In this document: positions 1-6,395 of the stretch, piece after piece
Layout: the number at the start of each line of letters is the position of its first letter
Numbering within the stretch: the stretch's first letter is position 1
Source of the DNA: an uncultured Christensenellaceae bacterium
Lineage (GTDB): Bacteria > Bacillota > Clostridia > Christensenellales > Pumilibacteraceae
Reading direction: 5' to 3'
Length of the DNA: 13,906 bases
Assembly (NCBI GenBank): GCA_910587805.1
Contig: CAJUNM010000039.1
Location: 1 to 13,906, forward strand
Program-made: the position numbers and the translations under genes
Notes under the pieces: model-generated
The model's database searches: none
What the model saw: only the letters and a program-made list of their open reading frames with translations
What the model was told of the DNA's origin: nothing

Positions 1-765
1 CGGCTCGCACACAAGCCCCTCGTCATAAACGTTTATTATTTCGACGAGCGCTCTGCCATTTGATTTCGTCGGACATGCGTCGCGGCAATATTTCGCGGTA
101 GCGAGCGAGTGATTACCGTCGCCTACGAGCGCGAAAAGCGGCGAACCGAACCGCGCGGAATCGCGTATGATGCCGTCGACCGCCGCGTAAAGATCCTCGC
201 TGTTTTCTATAAGTTCGCCTTTTATATGCCCGCCGCGCCCGCATAGCTCGCCGTCGTACAGCGCGCGTTTTTTCGCGCGTTCCACCGCGCTCGACAGCGC
301 GCCGGACCTATCGTCTACGAGCAAAAGCACGTGCGGCAATTCTATATCGAGCGCCTCGCGAATGGCTACGCGCGGCGGGATTCTTTCTTTTACGGTTCGT
401 TCCGACGCGCGTATCAGCGCGTTGTTCCCGGGCGTAAATTCATACGCATCGAGATCGATCGACGCAACTACGCCCTTGCGCGTACGTCCGTATGCAGTTG
501 TGCGCGTGACGGCAACCGCGCCGCGCACCGAATAGAATCTGTCATTGATTCGGGCGTTCGCCGCTCGAATTTTGCTTATAAGCTCGTCCGCTCGATCCAA
601 AAAACATTCGGGTAACACAAAATCAAGCGCCGAACCGCTTTTGAGCCGACGCTCGAGTTCCGTCCAATATTCAGGTTGCGAGGTAAACTGATCGCACGCT
701 ATAACGGCGAAATCCTCGACGTTGCCCTTGGGCAGTAATATCTCGCCGTCGAAATCTACAAGCAT
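1..765 (-). CDS. DUF1015 family protein (SerK/SbnI-like), C-terminus off window
   Basis: An open frame of 255 codons runs from ATG at 765 off the left edge, so the C-terminus is missing. The N-terminus (MLVDFDGEILLPKGNVEDFA, then VIACDQFTSQPEYW) and the later VGDGNHSLATAK segment (about residues 218-229) match the DUF1015 family, whose DGNH/DGHH motif is its hallmark. Characterised relatives are the ADP-dependent serine kinase SerK and the free-serine kinase SbnI, so a small-molecule or amino-acid kinase role in the cytoplasm is plausible but not proven here. No signal peptide or membrane segment is visible. The ATG overlaps the stop of the upstream 45-codon gene as TAATG, which implies translational coupling; only a weak G-rich ribosome site precedes it. 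It is the third gene of the cdaA operon, the place where glmM is often found in other Bacillota. The family call is fairly sure, the biochemical role is not. Confidence 0.8.
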   Translation of the reverse strand, partial: MLVDFDGEILLPKGNVEDFAVIACDQFTSQPEYWTELERRLKSGSALDFVLPECFLDRADELISKIRAANARINDRFYSVRGAVAVTRTTAYGRTRKGVVASIDLDAYEFTPGNNALIRASERTVKERIPPRVAIREALDIELPHVLLLVDDRSGALSSAVERAKKRALYDGELCGRGGHIKGELIENSEDLYAAVDGIIRDSARFGSPLFALVGDGNHSLATAKYCRDACPTKSNGRALVEIINVYDEGLVCEP

Positions 766-902
766 TACCAAAGCCCCGCAGCGAGCAACCAAATAAGCGC
801 AGCGGATGCAAACGCCAATATTTTCCAGCCGATGTTATGCACAAACACGCGCTTCAAAAACGCGACAAATTTATTTTCTTTTTTCTGTTCTTTATCGTCC
901 AT
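765..902 (-). CDS. 45-aa membrane stub resembling the N-terminal anchor of YbbR/CdaR
   Basis: This short frame encodes 45 residues: a charged, Lys/Glu-rich head (residues 1-11), a basic amphipathic stretch FVAFLKRVFVH, and one hydrophobic span (about 25-44) with NIGWKILAFASAALIWLLAA. The N-x-x-W/L-K-I-L...A...W-L pattern is what begins YbbR/CdaR proteins, the extracytoplasmic regulators of CdaA encoded right after cdaA in most Bacillota. Full CdaR continues with several YbbR domains; here TAA follows immediately after the span. The gene is likely real: AGAGG lies 6 nt before the ATG, overlapping the end of cdaA; the gap to the cdaA stop is 2 nt; and its stop overlaps the next start as TAATG. 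It could still anchor and modulate CdaA through the membrane, or it could be a decayed remnant. The YbbR relation is inferred from position and anchor pattern only. Confidence 0.75.
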   Translation of the reverse strand: MDDKEQKKENKFVAFLKRVFVHNIGWKILAFASAALIWLLAAGLW

Positions 903-904
903 GA

Positions 905-1786
905 TCAACCTCTTTTACGTTTACGACCTTTGCCGCTCGTCGCCGTCGCCTTAAGACCGTAAACTTGCTCGAGACAATCGGTGAGCATTTGCGAATCGTA
1001 GTAGCGCGTTATCTCGCCGTGCTGAGCCACCGATATAACGCCCGTTTCCTCGGAAACGATTATCGCCGTGACGTTGTAGTTTTCCGTCACGCCTATCGCC
1101 GCACGGTGACGCGTGCCGAGTTCTTTATCTATCGTGTTGGATTGCGACAGCGGCAAGAAACACCCCGCCGCGACGATGCGATTTCCGCGCACGAACACCG
1201 CGCCGTCGTGCAACGGCGCTTTGGTATTGAATATGCTTTCCAAAAGCGCGCACGAAAGAACCGAGTCGAGATTTGTTCCCGAATCGAGAATGTGTTCCGA
1301 AATATTTTGCGTGGATATTACTATAAGCGCGCCTACGTTTTTCTTAGCCATGTTCTGCGCCGCTTTTACTATATCCGCGATAGTAGCGTGGAGCTGCTCG
1401 TCGGGCACGTCGTAAATGGTATTGTACGCTTCGTGCGTCTCCTTGGGCGACGCGAGCCGCAAAAGTCCGCGCCTCGCCTCTTGAGGGAACAACAGTATTA
1501 CGGCTACTATTATCAATACAAAGCTGTACGACAGTATCTTACTGATAAGCGGCAACTCGAAACTTCCGTTATAATCGGACGACAAAAGTATGCCGAGCAA
1601 AACAAACGGCAAAAGATAAAAAATAAGCCTGACCGCGTTGTTCTTTTGCAAGAATACGATTATACCGTATATCAACAACGCCAAAAGTACGACATCGAAC
1701 ACGCAAGCGACTATATTGCCGGGATTTATTCCGCTGCCGTCCTTTGCGCCTGTAATAGCTTCGTAAATGTTTTCAAAAAACCACAT
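905..1786 (-). CDS. cdaA: Diadenylate cyclase CdaA (DacA)
   Basis: CdaA condenses two ATP into cyclic di-AMP, the second messenger controlling potassium and osmolyte balance and wall homeostasis. With the ATG at 1786 the protein has 293 residues, slightly longer than usual CdaA (about 270). Three membrane spans (about 24-46, 51-69, 83-100) are followed by the conserved FPQEARRGLLRL linker (100-111) and the cytoplasmic DAC domain. The DAC domain carries LHDGAVFV (DGA at 194-196) and GTRHRAA (224-230), the two nucleotide-binding and catalytic motifs, plus SEETG (245-249). The C-terminus ends in a basic tail, GKGRKRKRG. The frame is open to a GTG at 1801, but that codon overlaps the AGGAGG ribosome site, so ATG 1786, 14 nt after AGGAGG, was chosen. 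It is first in an operon with a CdaR-like stub and a DUF1015 gene. Confidence 0.96.
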   Translation of the reverse strand: MWFFENIYEAITGAKDGSGINPGNIVACVFDVVLLALLIYGIIVFLQKNNAVRLIFYLLPFVLLGILLSSDYNGSFELPLISKILSYSFVLIIVAVILLFPQEARRGLLRLASPKETHEAYNTIYDVPDEQLHATIADIVKAAQNMAKKNVGALIVISTQNISEHILDSGTNLDSVLSCALLESIFNTKAPLHDGAVFVRGNRIVAAGCFLPLSQSNTIDKELGTRHRAAIGVTENYNVTAIIVSEETGVISVAQHGEITRYYDSQMLTDCLEQVYGLKATATSGKGRKRKRG

Positions 1787-1865
1787 GGATGTCGAACGCA
1801 CCTCCTTTGACGTAATATTTCCGTTCGGTCGATATTAACCGACGCTGTGACATTGCACCTAATTT

Positions 1866-1894
1866 ATTATACATTAAAGCGGTTTTCTTTTCAA
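1866..1894 (-). promoter_or_regulatory. Sigma-A-type promoter of the cdaA operon
   Basis: On the minus strand TTGAAA (1889-1894) and TATAAT (1866-1871) are separated by exactly 17 nt. The predicted start near 1859 gives a leader of about 72 nt before ATG 1786, containing AGGAGG and a small TCGGT/ACCGA dyad (1825-1842). Confidence 0.85.
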
Positions 1895-2029
1895 TCGTTT
1901 TGCACGTTGTTTTTTCAAATTTTTTAACTTTGCCGCAAAATCCGCGGTATTCGGCGCATTTGCTGCCCCGACAAATCGATTTTACCGCAATTTTGCACTC
2001 AAATTATATAAAGATTTTTCGGAAAACAC

Positions 2030-2058
2030 TTGATTTTCGGCAATGTATGCTGTATAAT
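2030..2058 (+). promoter_or_regulatory. Sigma-A-type promoter of the 2090-2500 gene
   Basis: TTGATT (2030-2035) and TATAAT (2053-2058) with a 17-nt spacer lie upstream of ATG 2090. The predicted start near 2065 leaves a leader of about 25 nt carrying GAGG 6 nt before the start codon. It is divergent from the cdaA promoter, with about 135 bp of AT-rich sequence between the two -35 boxes in which no other feature was recognised. Confidence 0.8.
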
Positions 2059-2089
2059 ATATATAAGTAACTCTATACAGAGGATCACT

Positions 2090-2500
2090 ATGGCTAAAAA
2101 AGACTCTCAAAAACCCGAAAAGACCAAGCCGCAAAAAGAAAAAAAGGCTAAGGCTCCCAAGGAAAACAAAAAGGGCAAAAAAGGCAAAAAGGGCGACGAA
2201 ACGGCTGCCGCCGCGTCATCTCCCGAAAACATGACCAACTCGCAGCTCGAGCAAGCTATCAAGGACAGCAACGACCCCGCTTCGAGTCTCAAAAAGATCA
2301 AAAGCCCCGTAAGCGTAAAAAACTTTTTCTTGTTTCTCCTCGGCTTTATATTGCTGACGTTTGCAATCGTCATCGTTTGGTGTGCCATAGCGGTCGACAA
2401 ATTCAATTTTGTTACCGTTATCAAAGACATGTCGTATCAGTACGGCATAACTCAGTTTTTCCAAAACATGTGGACTACCATGAGCGGTTGGTTCTCTTAA
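2090..2500 (+). CDS. Lys-rich single-span membrane protein, function unknown
   Basis: This gene encodes 136 residues and is the only complete plus-strand gene in the window. The start is ATG 2090, preceded by GAGG at 2080-2083; the frame is open further upstream, but that stretch covers the promoter. Residues 1-36 are extremely lysine-rich with a KKGKKGKKG run and no hydrophobic residues to speak of. Residues 40-72 are polar and probably unstructured or helical. A hydrophobic span lies at about 78-101 (NFFLFLLGFILLTFAIVIVW), and a short aromatic tail (MSYQYGITQFFQNMW...) ends the protein. The charge distribution suggests the basic head is cytoplasmic, where it could touch nucleic acid, ribosomes or acidic lipids; this is inference. 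It is transcribed alone from its own promoter and ends at a hairpin terminator. No family was recognised. Confidence 0.85.
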   Translation: MAKKDSQKPEKTKPQKEKKAKAPKENKKGKKGKKGDETAAAASSPENMTNSQLEQAIKDSNDPASSLKKIKSPVSVKNFFLFLLGFILLTFAIVIVWCAIAVDKFNFVTVIKDMSYQYGITQFFQNMWTTMSGWFS

Positions 2501-2519
2501 TAGATCAAAAAGCAAATAC

Positions 2520-2546
2520 AAATCCCCGCCGTAAAGACGGGGATTT
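2520..2546. terminator. Bidirectional intrinsic terminator between convergent genes
   Basis: AAATCCCCG (2520-2528) pairs perfectly with CGGGGATTT (2538-2546), with a 9-nt loop. On the plus strand it is followed by a TTTT/TTCGTT stretch, 20 nt after the stop of the 2090-2500 gene. On the minus strand it follows the stop at 2581 by about 35 nt and ends in GATTTGTATTT. It probably serves both convergent transcripts. Confidence 0.8.
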
Positions 2547-2580
2547 TCGTTGCATTATTTTAGCAGTTGCGCGTTTTGAT

Positions 2581-4410
2581 TTAGGACGGGTCTTTAGGCG
2601 TTTCGCCGCCGTCCGATTTTTTACTTCCCGACGCGGACTTTTTAGCCGCAGACGATTTGGGTGCGGAAGTAGTTTTGCGCGCCGAAGCGCTCTTTCCAGC
2701 CGTCGGCGCGGACGTGCGCTTATGCGGCGCGGGCTTCGCCGCCGTCGGCGCCCGCCCTGCCTTATCGTCCTTATTGTCGGCGTCGGTCTTTTCAGTCGGA
2801 TCTTTGCTGTCCGTAGCGGACGGCGACGGCTCTGCGGACTGTTCCGAATCGACTTCGCTCGGATCGGGCGGCGCGCTTTGCGGAGTCTCGTCACTCGAAC
2901 TTTGTCGATCGGTCGAATTTTCGCCCGATTCACGCGCGTTCGTTTCGACTTTTTCCCGCTCGACAGTCGAGTTAGGCGTGTTCGCATTGTTGTTGATCAA
3001 GTCGCCGAAAACGGGCGGCGCGACATTGGGCTTCGACGTGCCGTTGTTAGGTATACCCGGGAATATCTCGTTATCGACGCTGTTGCTCGGGCGTATGTCG
3101 ATATATATGCTGTTTTCGTCTCTGTCTTCGTAATCCATTCCGAACACAGCCATCTTGACGTTTTTGTGACGCGCTACGGCAACGGGATATTTCTTGTCGA
3201 GACGCATACGCGCAAGGCATACCGCGCCGTAAGCGATCGCGACAATGCCCAATACCACCAAATACCATATCCAGCTTTTTGTGAGCACAGACGTGTTCGG
3301 GAAATAATCTCTGTCGTATTCGACGGCGGCGATAAAGTCCGCGTCGAGTATGCCCTTTACTACGAGCGATACCGCAGTAGCCGCTTTTTCCGCATAATCG
3401 GGGTACATACGTTTGAGATTTGCGAGCGTATCGTCCTCGGTGCCGCAGATATTGCCAAATTCGGACGACTCCGCGTCGGTCATGTTTATCGTCTCGTAAT
3501 TGCCGCCCGTAATGTCGAGCGTAGGGATACCGCTGTTAAAAAACGCTACCGAATGTCCGCCCTGCACCCATTGCGAAAACGGCACTCCGTCGAGCGTCGT
3601 CACGGGGAGCGACGGAGATTTTTGCGTAGGCTTATAAACGTTGAGCGAGTTTTCGCGCGCTATACCGTCGAAAAATGTTTCGCGCTTGGTTTTGCGCACG
3701 TCCGAAAACGCATACACGTGATCCACGCCTATCCTGCGCAGTTCTACCAACAAAACAGTATTATTGTGCTTTTCGCCTTTCAACAAGTTCGTAAGGAACT
3801 TATACGAGCCTTCGGGATAACCGTCGGAGTTTGCCGTAGTGCCGCCGAAAAACACAAACGTAACGTCGAAATCGAGTTCCGGCTTAGACTGCATCAAATA
3901 ATCGGCAATGTACAGCGATGCGGCTACGCTCGTTCCGTTATAAAGCACGCCCGGCGAGCGCGTTCCGGAAAGTCCCTCGTACGGCGCATCGAAACGGTTA
4001 TCGTAATCGGTGGCGATAACGACGTTTTTCGTACTGTCCGTTCTCTTTCCGTCTGCTACGGCGTATGTCGCAACAACGTTGCGACTGCTCACCGTTTTCT
4101 TATCGGACAGCTTGACGTCGAAATCGTATATGCTCGCGCCTGTATAGCCGTATGCGGAAAGCTCTTCTTGCAGAAATTTCGCCGCGGCTTCCTCGTTGTC
4201 CGAATACGTCGTACGGTTTTCCCTGCCGTCCATAAAACGCTCGAGCTTATCCGTATAATCGCGCTCGAACTCGGACAGCTCGGTCACAAACTGCGGATCT
4301 GCTACCGAATAATCGGGCGCGCCGTGATCGGAACACGCCGCAAACATAAATACCGTCGCTGCGGCAAATATCGCCGCCAACGGCGCCGTGATACGTTTTA
4401 TGTTTTTCAT
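2581..4410 (-). CDS. M28-peptidase-like lipoprotein lacking metal ligands, with C-terminal span and charged cytoplasmic tail
   Basis: This is a 609-residue protein. A signal peptide ends in the lipobox FAAC (Cys26). Residues about 50-360 follow the M28 aminopeptidase layout: NVVATYAVADG (111-121), VVIATDYDN (130-138), GVLYNGTSVAASLYIADYL (154-172), VTFVFFGGTTAN (183-194), EGSYKFL and GIPTLDI. At each place where M28 enzymes hold zinc the residue is changed: HxD is DYD (His to Asp135), GADDN is GVLYN (Asp to Tyr157), and the catalytic EE is TT (191-192). It is therefore probably not a peptidase and may bind a ligand or partner. A membrane span (about 379-401) is followed by a cytoplasmic tail, first acidic Pro/Ser/Asp-rich (about 440-550), then Lys/Ala/Ser-rich like histone H1 (555-600). 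The start ATG overlaps the upstream stop as ATGA, with GGTGAT before it. The substrate or partner is unknown. Confidence 0.85.
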   Translation of the reverse strand: MKNIKRITAPLAAIFAAATVFMFAACSDHGAPDYSVADPQFVTELSEFERDYTDKLERFMDGRENRTTYSDNEEAAAKFLQEELSAYGYTGASIYDFDVKLSDKKTVSSRNVVATYAVADGKRTDSTKNVVIATDYDNRFDAPYEGLSGTRSPGVLYNGTSVAASLYIADYLMQSKPELDFDVTFVFFGGTTANSDGYPEGSYKFLTNLLKGEKHNNTVLLVELRRIGVDHVYAFSDVRKTKRETFFDGIARENSLNVYKPTQKSPSLPVTTLDGVPFSQWVQGGHSVAFFNSGIPTLDITGGNYETINMTDAESSEFGNICGTEDDTLANLKRMYPDYAEKAATAVSLVVKGILDADFIAAVEYDRDYFPNTSVLTKSWIWYLVVLGIVAIAYGAVCLARMRLDKKYPVAVARHKNVKMAVFGMDYEDRDENSIYIDIRPSNSVDNEIFPGIPNNGTSKPNVAPPVFGDLINNNANTPNSTVEREKVETNARESGENSTDRQSSSDETPQSAPPDPSEVDSEQSAEPSPSATDSKDPTEKTDADNKDDKAGRAPTAAKPAPHKRTSAPTAGKSASARKTTSAPKSSAAKKSASGSKKSDGGETPKDPS

Positions 4411-4946
4411 AATATCACCGCCGTAATAATGTTGACTACTGCGAGTATGCCGTAAACCGCCGCAAACATACCCATTATCTGCACGGCTACCGCGCCGAAC
4501 AGCGACTTCGATACGTAATTCATTTTGAACGCATATACGAGATACAGTCCGACAAACGCCAGCATGACCGCGGGATTGATCATTATTTCTATTACCGGCG
4601 CGGCAAGCGGCACGGCTATATACATGAACTTCAGCGCAAACAGCGTCACGTTAGCGGCGATCACCGTAAGATCGATACCGCATGCCAATGCGCTTGCGGC
4701 GTTGCCCACTCGCAGTTGCAACGCTCGGCGCGAAGTTCGGCTTATAAACACATACAATAACAGCGGCACTATTCCGCCGATAAAGAACGCCCAAACGTCG
4801 TTTGCGAACCACCCGCGCCAGCCGTAATGCTCCGCATAGTACGCAAGCACGCCGCGAGACGAATACCAATTCGCCGCGCAAAAGCTCAAAAACACGAGCA
4901 CGAGCGCCGCAGGCTGCGGCAGCCGCTTTTTTGCTATATCGATCAT
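4407..4946 (-). CDS. Polytopic membrane protein, function unknown
   Basis: A very hydrophobic protein of 179 residues with about five or six membrane spans (roughly 12-28, 50-68, 84-104, 107-121, 126-143 and 150-178) and short basic loops (KKR near the N-terminus, SRTSRRALQLR at 69-79). No family signature was recognised. It has an excellent ribosome site, GGAGG 6 nt before ATG 4946. Both ends overlap neighbours: its ATG overlaps the holA stop (ATGA) and its stop overlaps the start of the M28-like lipoprotein (ATGA). That tight coupling suggests it is made together with the lipoprotein and may be its membrane partner, which is inference. A Yip1-like or permease-accessory fold would fit the size, but nothing in the sequence proves it. 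Confidence 0.8.
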   Translation of the reverse strand: MIDIAKKRLPQPAALVLVFLSFCAANWYSSRGVLAYYAEHYGWRGWFANDVWAFFIGGIVPLLLYVFISRTSRRALQLRVGNAASALACGIDLTVIAANVTLFALKFMYIAVPLAAPVIEIMINPAVMLAFVGLYLVYAFKMNYVSKSLFGAVAVQIMGMFAAVYGILAVVNIITAVIL

Positions 4947-5893
4947 TTTACACCTCCCGCCGCTCGCGCGACAAAAGCAGTCAAAGCGTCGTATTGCGAC
5001 ATTGCGCCTGTCTTATAATCGTAATCGGCTTTTGCGAGCAAATCGAGCATGCTCTTGAGCCGAGCTTTGGAAAACTTACCGCTCTCGCCTTTCAGCTTGT
5101 TTGCCTGATACGGCTTTACGCCCAATCCGGCAAGTCCGTCCGGATCGACTGCCGCGGCGAATATTTTTTTGAACCTGTTGTACAGCAGCGTAAATGCGGC
5201 GACGAGATCGTTGTTTTTAGCCATGCCGTTCACTATTTCGAGCGCGCGCGCGCCGTTGCCGGCAAGAATGCTGTCGCCAAGCTCGAACACGACGAACTCC
5301 GTGTCGGCGTTCACAAGCTCTTCGACGTCGTCCGAAGTGATTTCCGCTCCGGCACGCATAAACGCAAGCTTTTGCGCCTCGGAATTTATACGCGTCATAT
5401 AGCCGCCGCAACGGTCGTACAGTTTACGCACCGCGGCATCGAAGATCACTGCGCCCGAATCTTTGATCGCCGAGCGCACAAACGGTATAACGTATTTAAT
5501 ATCGAGTCTATTGCACACAACGGGCGTTGCGCCTTGCGGGATTACGGGCGAAGCGTCGTGCCCCCAACTGTCGTGCTTTATATAAGTCACAACGACCAAT
5601 ACGGTCGTGTCGTTCGGTTTTTTTAAGTATTCGCCGACTGCCGCAACATCGATTTTACCCCGAGCGATAACAACGCGAACAGAGCTCATAAGCGGCAGCT
5701 GCATGAGTTCGTCCGTAAGCTCCCGAGCCGTTCCGAATTCCTTATCGACTATGTTGAAAGGACGAGGCTCGCCCGCAAGCCCGCTAATGAGCGCCACGGC
5801 GCGCGACAGCACATAACTGTCGTCGCCGTAACAAGCATAACACGCATGCGGTTTTTCATTGTTCAAATGCTTTTTCAGCTCGGCAAATTCCAT
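4943..5893 (-). CDS. holA: DNA polymerase III delta subunit
   Basis: HolA opens the beta clamp within the clamp-loader complex during chromosomal replication. The 316 residues follow the family pattern. An N-terminal AAA+-like domain has CYACYGDDSYVLSRAV (18-33), corresponding to the usual YGDE-x-YL segment. It is followed by RCGGYMTRINSEAQKLA (161-177), EFVVFELGDSILAGNGARAL (199-218), LLYNRFKKI (236-244) and the C-terminal ADYDYKTG (289-296), matching the usual D-x-x-IKTG. No Walker A motif is expected or seen. Length is a little under the usual 330-340. The start ATG 5893 has no Shine-Dalgarno sequence and lies only 11 nt from a TATAAT, so translation from a near-leaderless message is likely. 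Two membrane-protein genes are coupled behind it, which is not the usual holA neighbourhood (comEC or rpsT). Confidence 0.93.
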   Translation of the reverse strand: MEFAELKKHLNNEKPHACYACYGDDSYVLSRAVALISGLAGEPRPFNIVDKEFGTARELTDELMQLPLMSSVRVVIARGKIDVAAVGEYLKKPNDTTVLVVVTYIKHDSWGHDASPVIPQGATPVVCNRLDIKYVIPFVRSAIKDSGAVIFDAAVRKLYDRCGGYMTRINSEAQKLAFMRAGAEITSDDVEELVNADTEFVVFELGDSILAGNGARALEIVNGMAKNNDLVAAFTLLYNRFKKIFAAAVDPDGLAGLGVKPYQANKLKGESGKFSKARLKSMLDLLAKADYDYKTGAMSQYDALTAFVARAAGGVK

Positions 5894-5904
5894 AATAGAT
5901 ATAT

Positions 5905-5933
5905 ATTATACCACATGCCGAGCGAATTTGCAA
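5905..5933 (-). promoter_or_regulatory. Extended -10 promoter of holA giving a near-leaderless mRNA
   Basis: On the minus strand TTGCAA (5928-5933) and TATAAT (5905-5910) are 17 nt apart, and TGG directly before TATAAT makes an extended -10. The expected start near 5898 leaves about 5 nt before ATG 5893. The -35 box lies inside TTTGCAAACGTTTG (5927-5940), which contains the 10-bp palindrome CAAACGTTTG (5931-5940), a possible operator. The remaining sequence to 6001 shows no clear feature. Confidence 0.75.
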
Positions 5934-6001
5934 ACGTTTGTCTTATACGATATAGCCAAACATTTCGACGATTGACGATTCGCCGCCGCCGTGCCGACGC
6001 G

Positions 6002-6394
6002 CTATAAAATGTTTGTCAGATACGGCACGCTGTCGAGCAACACGTCGTCGATATAATTGATAGCGGACACTACGAATATGACCGCGTCGTTGTAATTATC
6101 CGATTTGATCACTTCTTTAAGGCAAACTATCTTTTCGTCGAAATTGCGAACCGTATTGTGATTTTGCATCATCAACAGCGCGCGCTTCCCCTTTTCCCAT
6201 TTTGTCGCTATGTTTTCGCAAAGTTCGACGGTTTGCGGATTATCGACGCCGTCCTTGTTCTGCTCTATACTGTCGCTCAACACCTCGAGATCGGCTTGTA
6301 AAGAATTGTAGAACTTGTTTACATACACTATTTCGCTCACCATTGCGCCTACGGTTATGGCGAAAACGATCAATATTATAACGAGTTTTTTCAT
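6002..6394 (-). CDS. DUF4363 family protein
   Basis: A 130-residue protein with one N-terminal membrane span (about 3-25: LVIILIVFAITVGAMVSEIVY) and a helical extracytoplasmic domain containing a conserved-looking W-x-x-x-K/R segment (ATKWEKGKRALLMMQNH, about 83-99). The helical part resembles the DUF4363 family, found in spore-forming and related Bacillota next to DUF421 genes, as here. Its ATG is 1 nt after the stop of the DUF421 gene (TAA-T-ATG), and no independent ribosome site is visible, so it should be translated by coupling. Its molecular role is unknown; the constant pairing suggests a partner or regulator of the DUF421 protein in the membrane. Confidence 0.82.
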   Translation of the reverse strand: MKKLVIILIVFAITVGAMVSEIVYVNKFYNSLQADLEVLSDSIEQNKDGVDNPQTVELCENIATKWEKGKRALLMMQNHNTVRNFDEKIVCLKEVIKSDNYNDAVIFVVSAINYIDDVLLDSVPYLTNIL

Positions 6395-6395
6395 A

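Noticed and set aside
331..615. A 94-codon open frame on the plus strand at the left edge.
   Set aside because: It is antisense to the DUF1015 gene, which is open across the whole edge region and has recognisable family motifs.
965..1810. A 281-codon open frame on the plus strand opposite cdaA.
   Set aside because: The minus strand encodes an unmistakable CdaA; the plus frame is Arg/Tyr-rich, lacks a ribosome site and ends in the cdaA leader.
1825..1842. TCGGT/ACCGA dyad in the cdaA leader, considered as a riboswitch or operator.
   Set aside because: It is a single 5-bp stem in a leader of about 70 nt, with no further conserved structure that I recognise.
2377..4455. A 692-codon open frame on the plus strand.
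   Set aside because: It lies opposite the M28-like lipoprotein, is dominated by Arg, Val and Phe with no domain signature, has no ribosome site and crosses the terminator at 2520-2546. It is a by-product of codon use on the minus strand.
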